A stretch of 64,000 nucleotides of DNA from Opitutia bacterium (GCA_016190985.1 JACPPI010000027.1:1-64000), one strand, 5' to 3'. Counted from the stretch's first letter, positions 8,862-18,475 are shown. Numbers and translations are program-made. The notes: a model not told the origin generated them from the letters alone.

Positions 8862-9443
8862 ATGAAGCTCCTCTGCGTCTACTGTTCCTCCAGCGACCGG
8901 CTGGATCCGCACTACGGGATTGCGGCCGAGGAGCTGGGCGCGGAACTGGTCGCGCGCGGCTGGGGACTGGTCTACGGCGGCGGCAAGACCGGCCTGATGG
9001 GCGCGGTGGCGCGGGCCGTGAAGGCGCGGGGCGGCCGCGTGGTCGGCGTGATCCCCGAGTTCATGAAGGCCCGCGAGCTGGCCTACGACGAGGCCGACGA
9101 ACTGGTGACGGTGGTGACGATGCGCGAGCGCAAGCTGCTCATGGAGGCGCGGGCCGACGCCTTCGTGGCGCTGCCCGGCGGCTTCGGCACGCTGGAGGAG
9201 ATCATGGAGATCCTCACGCTGCGGCAGCTCGACGTGGTGAAAAAGCCCTGCGTGTTTTTCAACCAGGACGGGTTCTACGACGACCTGCTGCGACTCTTTG
9301 ACCGGATGCTGGCGGAGAAATTCTGCAAGCCGTCGAACCTGGAGCTTTTCCGCGTGGCGACGACCGTGCCCGACATCTTTGCCCAGATCGACGCGGCCGG
9401 CAGTGCGCCGACAACGGAATCGAAGTGGTTCCAGACGCGGTGA
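8862..9443 (+). CDS. LOG family protein (TIGR00730; cytokinin riboside 5'-monophosphate phosphoribohydrolase-like)
   Basis: VYGGGKTGLMGAVARAV, VVGVIPEFM, MRERKLLMEARADAFVALPGGFGTLEEIMEILT. Confidence 0.95.
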   Translation: MKLLCVYCSSSDRLDPHYGIAAEELGAELVARGWGLVYGGGKTGLMGAVARAVKARGGRVVGVIPEFMKARELAYDEADELVTVVTMRERKLLMEARADAFVALPGGFGTLEEIMEILTLRQLDVVKKPCVFFNQDGFYDDLLRLFDRMLAEKFCKPSNLELFRVATTVPDIFAQIDAAGSAPTTESKWFQTR

Positions 9444-9452
9444 GCGCGGTTG

Positions 9453-9479
9453 GGTTTGTCATCTAATGGATGACAAACC
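9453..9479. repeat. REP-like hairpin between convergent genes
   Basis: GGTTTGTCATC taatg GATGACAAACC (11-bp perfect arms); minus strand carries a GGTAG head. Confidence 0.75.
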
Positions 9480-9491
9480 TACCGGGCGGAC

Positions 9492-12254
9492 TCAGCGGTA
9501 GAGCCGGATCAGATCCTCGCTGCGCACCCAGCCGGACTGGCCGCCGGCGAAGGCGAGCTTGGTCCAGCCAAGGAAGGTCTTCTCGGCGACGGCGATGGAG
9601 CCGGCGGACAACGGGGACATCTTCTGGGTCGTGTCGGCCTCGGTCGGGATGCTGCGCAGGGTGGACGCCTTCCACACGAACACCGCCTCCGGATGGGCGA
9701 GCGATCCGTAAGTGCGCAGGCTGAGCGTGGCGGCGGCGGCCAGCAGGATGGCGAGCAGGATGGTGGTGAGCGCCGCCGGCCGGGCCCAGCCGCCAATGCG
9801 GCCGTAGCCTCGCAACAGCAGGACGACGAGCGCGGCGGCGATGAGGAGGGCGGCGCCAACGAGCGCGATCTGCCATTCGCCCGGTGCCGCCCAGCGCGCC
9901 AAGGCATGACGGCCTTCGCCGCGGGAAAATTCCACCAGTTCGGGCGGCGCCAGGCCGGAGCGTTGCAGGCCGAGGGCGAGGTCCCAGCGGGTCGCGGCGG
10001 CGCGGGCGTTGAGCAGGAAGCCGCCGGTCCAGTGCGCGGTGGCCTCGGCCCAGCGGTCCTGCTGCGCGAGGGCGAGGCCGAGGTTGTGGCGGGCGGTCCA
10101 GTCGTTTGGCGCTGATCTGATTTCTGTCCGCCAGGTTTGCTCCGCTGCCGGAAAATCGCCGCGTTTGTAAGCCTCGCCTGCCGGTTCCGCACCAAAGGCG
10201 GAAGGCTGAAGGGCTGAAAAGCTGAAAAGAACAAGCAGCCAGGCTGCGACCCGGATGGTCTGGTTCAGCCCTTCAGTCTTCAGTTCTTCAGCCCTTTCCA
10301 GGAAGGGGAACAGGTTGCGCCCGGCGAAGAGCGAGAACGGCGGCCAGCCGGGCACGCGCACGGCCTGCAGCGCGCCCTCGGCGCGGTTCATCCAGTCGGC
10401 GGGCAGCTGGGCTTCGCGGCTGTGCAGGGCGCGGTCGGCCTCGGACCAGAGCCGGGCCCAGGCGGAGGCGGCGTCCTGAGTGCGGCGGCCCACGCAGGCA
10501 TGGACCAGCGGTGTGCCTGGCGCGGCGTGGGGGATCTGCCAAAGTCTGGCCGTCTCCGACTGCCAGACTTTGAGTTGAGGGTTGAGAGTTGAGGGTTGAG
10601 AGCCGGAAACGCGGAGTTCGGCGAGAGCTTTGGCCAGGCGGGCGCGGGCCTCGCGGCGCAGGCGTTGCGGGTCGCGTTCGCGCGAACGGAGCGCGGCGAG
10701 GGTCAGCCAGAGGAGCAGAGGACAGAGGACGGAGGACAGGAGGCAGGCCCAGACGAGGGCAGGTGTCTTGAGCGGCACGAAGCCCTGGGCGGATTCCGCG
10801 ATGGGATCGCGCGGCAGGTTCTCGGGCGGCACGGGCGCGACGGCGGTGGGCAGGACTGGCGCGTTTGGTGTCGAGCTGGCCGGGGTGCCGATGGAGAACT
10901 GCACGGGCGCGCCGGAACCGGCCGGAGCCTGCACGGGCGCCGAGGTGCCGGTGATGGTCACAGTGACGGGCTCGCTGGCGACGGTCTTGTAGCTGCCGCT
11001 CTTCGGGTCGAAGTAGGTGAAGCGCACCGGGGCGAGCCGGTAGGTGCCGGGCTTGGTGGGCACAAGCACGACGTCTTCGGTGAGCGTGCCCTCGAAGAGC
11101 GCGTTGTCCTTCATCGTGCGCCTGGATTTCGGCTGCACGACCTGGAAATCGTTGGACACCTCGCGCTCGGGCAGGCCGGCGATGTCGGGCCAGTTGCCGG
11201 TGCCGGCCAGCTCGATCGTCCAGGTGACGGGTTCGCCGACGGCGGCGGTGACGGGCACGACCTTGGAGGTGAAGCTGAACTCGCCGACCGCGCCGCTAAA
11301 CACCGGCGGGGCGGGCGGCAGCGGCTTGATCGTCAATCCGAGCGGGCTGGATTCGATCGCGCGCTGCTCGACCGTGGGCTGGGAGAAAAGCCCGAAGCCG
11401 GAGGTGCCGACCATGAGGTTCACCATCTGCGTGGCGGGCTTGACCGTGTAGTTGCCGGGCGCCTTGACGTAGGCGCGGGTGGACTGCTGGAGGGAGACAA
11501 AGCGTTCGCCGCGCTGGAGGGTCTCGTTCAGCTCGGGCTTGCTCCAGTCCTCGGTGACGAGCGGCGCGGCGGGCCACTCGACGTTGGTGGCGATGGAATG
11601 GTAATAGCGCCGGACGATGTTGAGATTGTAGCCGACCGGGAAAACCTCGCCGGCCCAGAACGCGGCGCGGGGCGCGGTGAGTTTCGCCGCGGCGACATCG
11701 TTCACGGCGAGGCCGGAGCTGCCGACGGTGGCGTCGCCCACGGTGAACGTGGCGGCCTTGACCGTCAGCGGGCCCTTGTCGGTTTTGATCGCAAAGGCGG
11801 GGATTGTGATCTTATTCCGCGTCCCGGGGCGGACGCGGAAAGTGAGGGTGTAAGTCTTGGTTAGGCCATTTGAGGTGCCGGGGCCGAACTCAACATTGGT
11901 GCTGGCCGACGATGAGGGTGGGCCAAGGAATGACAGTCCTGGGACCGTCGGCAGCTTTTCGTTTTCGTCGGGCTCGCAGTTCTCAAAGACCAGCGATAAT
12001 TCGGAGACCTGGTTGAAGCCCAACTGGCCGCCGGGCGGATCCCAGCGCACGGCCTGGGCGCGACTCAGGGTGGGCACCAGCAGGGCGAGGAGCAGCAGGG
12101 CCCAGGCAGGGGCTTGCCGGCAGGCGGGCCTGTGGGAGCGAGCTTGCTCGCGACTGGTTCGTGTCGCGAGCAAGCTCGCTCCCACAAAACGGATCATCGC
12201 CTGCAAGCAGGCTCCTACAAAAGAAAAGACGTTGCGGGACATGGTCATCACCAA
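9492..12254 (-). CDS. BatD-type (aerotolerance) protein with C-terminal TPR and SH3-like regions (BatD-BatE fusion)
   Basis: Signal peptide WALLLLALLVPTLSRAQA; repeated BatD Ig-like regions; EAYKRGDFPAAEQTWRTEIRSAPNDWTARHNLGLALAQ; C-terminal WTKLAFAGGQSGWVRSEDLIRLYR. Confidence 0.85.
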   Translation of the reverse strand: MVMTMSRNVFSFVGACLQAMIRFVGASLLATRTSREQARSHRPACRQAPAWALLLLALLVPTLSRAQAVRWDPPGGQLGFNQVSELSLVFENCEPDENEKLPTVPGLSFLGPPSSSASTNVEFGPGTSNGLTKTYTLTFRVRPGTRNKITIPAFAIKTDKGPLTVKAATFTVGDATVGSSGLAVNDVAAAKLTAPRAAFWAGEVFPVGYNLNIVRRYYHSIATNVEWPAAPLVTEDWSKPELNETLQRGERFVSLQQSTRAYVKAPGNYTVKPATQMVNLMVGTSGFGLFSQPTVEQRAIESSPLGLTIKPLPPAPPVFSGAVGEFSFTSKVVPVTAAVGEPVTWTIELAGTGNWPDIAGLPEREVSNDFQVVQPKSRRTMKDNALFEGTLTEDVVLVPTKPGTYRLAPVRFTYFDPKSGSYKTVASEPVTVTITGTSAPVQAPAGSGAPVQFSIGTPASSTPNAPVLPTAVAPVPPENLPRDPIAESAQGFVPLKTPALVWACLLSSVLCPLLLWLTLAALRSRERDPQRLRREARARLAKALAELRVSGSQPSTLNPQLKVWQSETARLWQIPHAAPGTPLVHACVGRRTQDAASAWARLWSEADRALHSREAQLPADWMNRAEGALQAVRVPGWPPFSLFAGRNLFPFLERAEELKTEGLNQTIRVAAWLLVLFSFSALQPSAFGAEPAGEAYKRGDFPAAEQTWRTEIRSAPNDWTARHNLGLALAQQDRWAEATAHWTGGFLLNARAAATRWDLALGLQRSGLAPPELVEFSRGEGRHALARWAAPGEWQIALVGAALLIAAALVVLLLRGYGRIGGWARPAALTTILLAILLAAAATLSLRTYGSLAHPEAVFVWKASTLRSIPTEADTTQKMSPLSAGSIAVAEKTFLGWTKLAFAGGQSGWVRSEDLIRLYR
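12131..12219. repeat. Cluster of three REP units inside the 5' part of the batD ORF
   Basis: TGTGGGAGCGAGCTTGCTCGCGAC (12131-12154) and its exact reverse complement (12163-12186), plus inverted unit TGTAGGAGCCTGCTTGCAGGCGAT (12196-12219, minus). Confidence 0.93.
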
Positions 12255-14095
12255 TTCTTGCCCGGGGTTTTTTGCTTGGGCGGCTGGCCCTGCATGAGTT
12301 GCTGGAGCTTGGCGGGCGAATCCTGGTGGCGGACCTGGTCCAGCTTCTGGAGCGGCATGGCGAGCTCGGCGTCCACCGGCTCGGCGGGCTTTTTCTCCTG
12401 CTGGCCGCCGACCTTCTGGGTGCCGGGCTGGGGCTGCGGCTTGGGCTCGGGCTTTTTCTGCTCCGGTTTTTCCTTCATGTCGCCGAAGGCGTCCTTGTTT
12501 TGCTGTTGTTGCTGCTGGTCCTGTTGCTCCTTCTGTTCCTGCTCCTGCTGTTGCTGCTCGGATTTCTGCTGGTCGGACTGATCCTGTTTCTGCTGGTTTT
12601 CCTGCTGCTGCTTGTCCTGCTTCTGCTGGTCCTTCTTGTCCTGATCTTTCTTATCCTGCTTGGGCGGCTCTTCCTTCTTGAGCAGCTCCTTGAGTTCGGC
12701 ACGGAGCTTGGGCCAGTCGGCGGCCTTGGCGTCGAGTTTCTCGCCGGCGTCCACGGCCGAGAGGCCGTCGCGGATCACGTTCTCGGGCGGCTGTTGCTGG
12801 GCGGACTTCACGCGCTGGCCGTAGGTGACGGTGGTCGAGGCCAGCTCGGAAAGCTCCTTGGCGCTCACGGCATCCTTGGCGGCCAACCGGGCCACGGTGG
12901 TGGAGAGCGGCTTGGCGAGCGTGTCCTCTGCGGCCGGCACGGCCGCAGAGACCGAGGACGGAGGACCAGCCGTCGCTCCAAGAGCTATGGCCGGCAGGCA
13001 GAGGACTGAGAACAGAACCAAGGCAGCGGCAACGGCGGCGGCTTTCTGTCCTCCGTTCTCTGCCCTCTTTCCTCTGGTCTTGCCGAGCGGCAGCGCCCGT
13101 TCCCGCGGGCGGACGGGGAACTCGGCCCAGAAGCTGATGAGCAGGAGCAGCAGGCCGGGAGCGAGAAACCACTGGAAGCGCTCGATGAGGCGCGCGGTGT
13201 TTTTCTCCGAAAACTCGCCCTTGCGGCCGGCTTCGACGGTTTTCCTGAGCAAGGCCGGCAGGTCCACCCAGGCGCTGGCGTCGGTGTAGGCGCCGCCGGT
13301 CACCTGCGCCAGCTCCTGCAGGGTCGAGCCGTTGAGCCGCGACATGACGACGGCGCCGCGCTCGTCCTTCACGAGTCCGCCGCCGGCCTCGGGGATGAAC
13401 GAGCCCTGCGCCGTGCCGACCCCGAGGCCGATGACGCGGATGCCCTTGGTCTTGAGTGACTCGGTCAGGCTCTTCCAGGTCTCCTCCGTGCTTTCGCCGT
13501 CGCTGAGGATGATGAGATAGCGGTCGGCGGTGGAGGTGCCGAAGGCTGACATCGAGGTCTCGAGCATGGCCTTGTAATTCGAGCCGCCCTCGGGGAGGTA
13601 TTCGGGGTTGAGCGCGGGCAGGAACTCGCGCAGCACCTCGTAGTCGGCGCTGAGCGGGCTTTGGAGGAACGCGGTGCCGGCGAACAGCACGAGGCCGACG
13701 CGCTCGCCCTTCAGGCCGTCGAGCAGCGAGGTGATGAGCAGCTTGCTGCGGTCGAGGCGTGAGGGCTTCACGTCCTGCGCGAGCATGGAGCGCGAGAGGT
13801 CGACGGCGATAAGCACCTCGCGGGACTGGTCGAAGACCTGTTCCTCGATGACGCCCCACTGCGGGCGGGCCAGGGCGACGAGGCACAGCGCCAGGCCGAA
13901 CCAGAGCCAGAGGCGCGGCCGCGTCTCGGCCGTGGTGTGCTTCGTGCCCAACGAGACCTCAAAGGCGCCGGCCCAGGCGCGGGCGATCTTCGGCCAGTTC
14001 GCCACGGCGCGCGCGGTGTGGCGGGCCAGCTCCCAGGAGAAGAGCAGCACGAGCGGCGCGAGCAGCCAGAGCAGATGCGGCGAATGGAAGCTCAT
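12248..14095 (-). CDS. BatB/BatC-type von Willebrand A membrane protein with low-complexity Q/K-rich C-terminus
   Basis: LLWLLAPLVLLFSWELARH; VLIAVDLSRSMLAQDVKPSRLDRSK; C-terminal KKDQQKQDKQQQENQQKQDQSDQQ tract. Confidence 0.88.
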   Translation of the reverse strand: MSFHSPHLLWLLAPLVLLFSWELARHTARAVANWPKIARAWAGAFEVSLGTKHTTAETRPRLWLWFGLALCLVALARPQWGVIEEQVFDQSREVLIAVDLSRSMLAQDVKPSRLDRSKLLITSLLDGLKGERVGLVLFAGTAFLQSPLSADYEVLREFLPALNPEYLPEGGSNYKAMLETSMSAFGTSTADRYLIILSDGESTEETWKSLTESLKTKGIRVIGLGVGTAQGSFIPEAGGGLVKDERGAVVMSRLNGSTLQELAQVTGGAYTDASAWVDLPALLRKTVEAGRKGEFSEKNTARLIERFQWFLAPGLLLLLISFWAEFPVRPRERALPLGKTRGKRAENGGQKAAAVAAALVLFSVLCLPAIALGATAGPPSSVSAAVPAAEDTLAKPLSTTVARLAAKDAVSAKELSELASTTVTYGQRVKSAQQQPPENVIRDGLSAVDAGEKLDAKAADWPKLRAELKELLKKEEPPKQDKKDQDKKDQQKQDKQQQENQQKQDQSDQQKSEQQQQEQEQKEQQDQQQQQQNKDAFGDMKEKPEQKKPEPKPQPQPGTQKVGGQQEKKPAEPVDAELAMPLQKLDQVRHQDSPAKLQQLMQGQPPKQKTPGKNW

Positions 14096-15129
14096 GCGGC
14101 GGTCGGCGCGGGTTTGCGCCGGAAAGGCAGCTGCGGCGGCAGTGCAAACAGCGCGCCGAGGAACAGCAGCGCCGCGCCGGGCACGGCGAACCAGTGGAAC
14201 AGCTCGGTGGTGAGCAGGTAGGACTTGGCGGTGAACTCGATCTTTTGCGCCTGATCGATGGCGGCGAAAGCCTTCTCGGCCGTGTCGAGGTCGAAGGCGC
14301 GGAAGAATTTTCCGCCGGTGGCGTCGGAGATGGCGCGGAGCTGGCCTTCGTCGAGGTCGGAGATCACGCGGCGGGTGCCGAGCCGCCGGCCGGCGTCGTC
14401 AAAGACGGGCATGGGCACCAGGCCGTCGCGGCCGGCCCCGATGGTGTAGACCGGCAGGCCGCGCGATTTGGCGATCCCGGTCGCCTGCTCGGGGGTGAGC
14501 ACGCCGCGGTTGTTGGCGCCGTCGGTCATGAGCACCACGAACGCGCCCTTGCGCTTGTTGTTCTCCTCGCGGCCGGCCTGCTCCAGGCGGGTGAGCGCCA
14601 CGCCGAGGCCGTCGCCGATGGCGGTGCCGTCCTCGATCAGGCCGATCTTCAGCCGCTCGATCTGGCGGGCGAGCCAGTCGTGGTCGAAGGTGAGCGGGGC
14701 GAGCGTGTAGGCGCGGCCCGAGAAGACCACGAGGCCGATGCGGTCGCTGGTGCGCTGGCTGATGAAGGCCTGGATGATGAGCTTGATGGCCTGGAGGCGG
14801 TTGATGCGCTCGCCGCCGCGCTCGTAATCCTCCGCCAGCATCGAGCCGGAGAGGTCGATCGCGAGCATGAGGTCGTAGCCCTGCTGCTTCACCTCGCGCT
14901 TGTCCTCGACGATCTGCGGCCGGGCCAGGGCGATGATGAGCAGGACGAGGCCGGTCATGGCCAGGGCGGCGGGCCAGCGGGAGGCGGGGATGAGCGAGGG
15001 CCGGTGCCAGGCGGCGGCGAAGGGCACCACGAGCACGGGGGCGCCGCGGCGGCCGCGCACCCACACGAGCAGCGGCAGGAGGAGCAGCAGCGACAGCCAG
15101 AGCGGATCGTGAAGCGCGTGGTCCTTCAT
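14092..15129 (-). CDS. BatA-type von Willebrand A membrane protein
   Basis: MLAIDLSGSMLAEDYERGGERINRLQAIKLIIQAFISQRTSDRIGLVVFSGRAY; flanking TM helices. Confidence 0.92.
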   Translation of the reverse strand: MKDHALHDPLWLSLLLLLPLLVWVRGRRGAPVLVVPFAAAWHRPSLIPASRWPAALAMTGLVLLIIALARPQIVEDKREVKQQGYDLMLAIDLSGSMLAEDYERGGERINRLQAIKLIIQAFISQRTSDRIGLVVFSGRAYTLAPLTFDHDWLARQIERLKIGLIEDGTAIGDGLGVALTRLEQAGREENNKRKGAFVVLMTDGANNRGVLTPEQATGIAKSRGLPVYTIGAGRDGLVPMPVFDDAGRRLGTRRVISDLDEGQLRAISDATGGKFFRAFDLDTAEKAFAAIDQAQKIEFTAKSYLLTTELFHWFAVPGAALLFLGALFALPPQLPFRRKPAPTAA

Positions 15130-15143
15130 GAGCGGGTGGGGCT

Positions 15144-15172
15144 AAATTTGTAATCTATTATATTACAAATTT
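15144..15172. repeat. AT-rich palindrome, second copy of the 7541-7573 core
   Basis: AAATTTGTAAT ctattat ATTACAAATTT; core and 7-nt loop match 7541-7573 (CTAYTAT). Confidence 0.85.
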
Positions 15173-15230
15173 CGGGGGACAGGTGGGGCGGCTTGGCCTC
15201 AAGACGCTTTTGTTCGACGACGACATACAA

Positions 15231-15257
15231 GCGCGCTGGGGTCAGCGCGCTCCACCT
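15231..15257 (-). repeat. REP-like unit AGGTGGAGCGCGCTGACCCCAGCGCGC
   Basis: Head GGTGG plus GCGCGCTG/CAGCGCGC stem; related units at 29918-29942 and 40421-40447. Confidence 0.8.
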
Positions 15258-15284
15258 CGGAGTTTGCAGCGGGAGATTCATGGC

Positions 15285-16205
15285 TCAGCGGCGGCGGCCC
15301 GCGTGCATGCGGGCGTGAAAGAAGCGGACCAGGGCGTCGAGGCGGTTCTCGTCGGTGCGGACGGTGAGGCGACTCAGGACGTTGGGGAAGATGGCGCGGT
15401 AGGCGGCTTCGCGCGACTGCACCCACGCGGCGTGGGCCTCGCGCTGGGCGGAGGAGGCGCCGTTGAGGTTCACCAGCCGGCCGGCGACGGGGTCGTAGGT
15501 GGTGAGGATGCGGTCGAAGGGCAGCGCGCGCTCCCAGGGGTCGTCGACGCGGAAGCCCATCGTCTGGTAGCGGCGCGAGAGCACGCTCCAGCCTTCTGGT
15601 TCAACCCGTGGTGGAAAATCCCCGAGCCAGATCAAGATGCTGTGGCGCGGCGCGGCCTTGGCCAGCAGGCGCCACGGGACGAAGGAATTTTGGATTTTCG
15701 ATTCACGATTTTCGATTGATGGAACCGGCTGCCCCAGAAGCTGGGCGGCAGCGTGGAGGATCTGGCCGCGACCACGGACCGGCTCCTTGAGCGTGTAGCC
15801 CTCCTCGGACGCGTGGAGGAAGCCGACGCGGTCGCGGTTGACGGCGCCGAGCATCATGACCAGGCCGGCCAGCTCGAGCAGCGCCTCGCGCTTGGACTGC
15901 GCGCCGGAGCCGAACTGCAGGCTGACGCTGTCCTCGAACAGGAGGAGCAGCGAGACCTCGCGCTCCTCGATGAACTTCTTGCGATAGGGCTCGCCGAGCC
16001 GGGCGGTGACGTTCCAGTCGATGTCGCGGATGTCGTCGCCGAAGGTGTATTTGACGACCTGGTCGAACTCCATGCCGCGGCCGCGGAAGGCGGAACGGTA
16101 TTCGCCGCTGAGCACGTTCTCCACCGCGTGGCGCACGCGCCACTCGAGCTGGCGCAGCAGCGCGAGCTGGGAGGTGACGAGGGAGGCGGTGGCGGGACTG
16201 GGCAT
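15285..16205 (-). CDS. DUF58 domain-containing protein
   Basis: LEWRVRHAVENVLSGEYRSAFRGRGMEFDQVVKYTFGDDIRDIDWNVTARLGEPYRKKFIEERE. Confidence 0.95.
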   Translation of the reverse strand: MPSPATASLVTSQLALLRQLEWRVRHAVENVLSGEYRSAFRGRGMEFDQVVKYTFGDDIRDIDWNVTARLGEPYRKKFIEEREVSLLLLFEDSVSLQFGSGAQSKREALLELAGLVMMLGAVNRDRVGFLHASEEGYTLKEPVRGRGQILHAAAQLLGQPVPSIENRESKIQNSFVPWRLLAKAAPRHSILIWLGDFPPRVEPEGWSVLSRRYQTMGFRVDDPWERALPFDRILTTYDPVAGRLVNLNGASSAQREAHAAWVQSREAAYRAIFPNVLSRLTVRTDENRLDALVRFFHARMHAGRRR

Positions 16206-16302
16206 TAAGATCTTTCTCGTTCTCTTAATCTTTCTCTTTCTCCTTCGATTCGTTCGCCCTGATAAAGGAAGAGAACGAGAACGATTAAGAGAAAGAGGCG
16301 AA
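16206..16302. repeat. Purine/pyrimidine-biased inverted repeat between moxR and DUF58 gene
   Basis: CTTTCTCGTTCTCTTAATCTTTCTCTTTCTCC ... GGAAGAGAACGAGAACGATTAAGAGAAAGAG. Confidence 0.7.
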
Positions 16303-17274
<972 letters not shown>

Positions 17275-17419
17275 AGGGGAAGGAAGAATGAAAGTGACCC
17301 GCCTACGCCTTTGGAAGCTTCGGCGAGGCAAGGATTGAAAGTGAAGGGATAGGCCCGGTCAGTGACAAGTGAAGAGCTGGGAGCGGATGAGACTGCCGAA
17401 GTGACATAGAGTTCAGAAG

Positions 17420-17520
17420 TTAGCCACGAAAAGTCGCCAAAAAACACAAAAACCAAGGCAAGCCGGTTGGGTTCGTGGACCGGTGCTTTTTCGTGTCTTT
17501 TTGTGAGTCTTTGTGGCTAA
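17420..17520. repeat. Inverted repeat of TTAGCCACGAA / TTTGTGGCTAA type with internal degenerate CACAAAAA units
   Basis: TTAGCCACGAAAAGTCGCCAAAAAACACAAAAA ... TTTTTCGTGTCTTTTTGTGAGTCTTTGTGGCTAA. Confidence 0.75.
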
Positions 17521-17528
17521 ACAACAAC

Positions 17529-17936
17529 ATGGCTGATTTCCCAGACCTCGTGGAAGCGTCGCTGCGGGCGCGATTTGTCTCCCTCGGCGTGAAGCCGGCT
17601 GAGGTGGAGGAGCAGTTCATCCGCGGGGCCGGCGCCGGCGGGCAGAAGATCAACAAAACCTCGTCCACCGTCTGGCTGCAACACCGGCCGACCGGGGTGG
17701 AGGTGCGCTGCCAGCGCGAACGCAGCCAGGCGGTCAATCGTCTGCTCGCCTGGTCGGAACTGGCCGACAAGCTGGAGTGGCGCCGGGCCGGGGCGGCCAA
17801 CGCCGCCCAAGCCGCGCGCGAACTGGCCCGCCGGCAGAAGCGCCAGAAATCCCGCGGCCAGAAGGCGCGGATGATCGAGGCCAAGAAGCACCGCGCGAAG
17901 ATCAAAGCCAAGCGAACCTGCGGCTTTGAGGATTAA
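17529..17936 (+). CDS. Peptide chain release factor-like protein (RF-1 GGQ domain, ArfB/PrfH-like)
   Basis: FIRGAGAGGQKINKTSSTVWLQHRPTGVEVRCQRERSQAVNR. Confidence 0.93.
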   Translation: MADFPDLVEASLRARFVSLGVKPAEVEEQFIRGAGAGGQKINKTSSTVWLQHRPTGVEVRCQRERSQAVNRLLAWSELADKLEWRRAGAANAAQAARELARRQKRQKSRGQKARMIEAKKHRAKIKAKRTCGFED

Positions 17937-17938
17937 CC

Positions 17939-17962
17939 GGGGACGCGCCGCCCCCGGCGCGT
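17939..17962 (+). repeat. REP unit flanking the RAYT gene (left copy)
   Basis: GGGGACGCGCCGCCCCCGGCGCGT; inverted relative to 18438-18461. Confidence 0.8.
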
Positions 17963-17966
17963 TGGT

Positions 17967-18431
17967 TCAGACATGCAACTCGTGCAGCCGGCCTTTCCAT
18001 GGCCAGTCGAGCGGCGTGGGACAAAGGCCCTGGCGCACGGGATTCAGGGTGACGTAATCCCGTTTTTCCCGGTAGTTATCCGCGGAACGCAGGAAGCGGT
18101 CGAAATAGTCCCGTTGCCAGAGGGGAGGATTGAGCCCAAGGATGGGCGCGAGAGTGCGGCTGCCGATCGATTTCCATGTGCCCACCCACCTCGCCAGCGT
18201 TTTGGCTTCGGCTGAAGGTTGGGCAAAAAGATGAAGATGATCAGGCATCAAAAAGAAATCTCCCACGAACCAACCGTCGCAGCCCGGTGAGCGTTGCCAG
18301 ATCTTGGTCAAGGCATCCAGTGCCACTCGGCCGGCAAGCCAGGGGCGACGTTCATTCGTCACCACGGTCAGGAAAATCACCGGTTGACGGGAATATGACC
18401 GCAGGTGTGGCAGGTGGCGGTGGTCGGGCAT
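17967..18431 (-). CDS. REP-associated tyrosine transposase (RAYT; Y1_Tnp/IS200-like)
   Basis: FLTVVTNERRPWLAGRV, GDFFLMPDHLHLFAQP (HUH-type HLH), WQRDYFDRFLRSADNYREKRDYVTLNPVRQGLC, WPWKGRL; internal start ATG 18431. Confidence 0.92.
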   Translation of the reverse strand: MPDHRHLPHLRSYSRQPVIFLTVVTNERRPWLAGRVALDALTKIWQRSPGCDGWFVGDFFLMPDHLHLFAQPSAEAKTLARWVGTWKSIGSRTLAPILGLNPPLWQRDYFDRFLRSADNYREKRDYVTLNPVRQGLCPTPLDWPWKGRLHELHV

Positions 18432-18437
18432 GACACG

Positions 18438-18461
18438 ACGCGCCGAGGGCGCCGCATCCCC
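18438..18461 (-). repeat. REP unit flanking the RAYT gene (right copy, inverted)
   Basis: Minus strand GGGGATGCGGCGCCCTCGGCGCGT. Confidence 0.75.
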
Positions 18462-18475
18462 AGAAACTGCAATCG

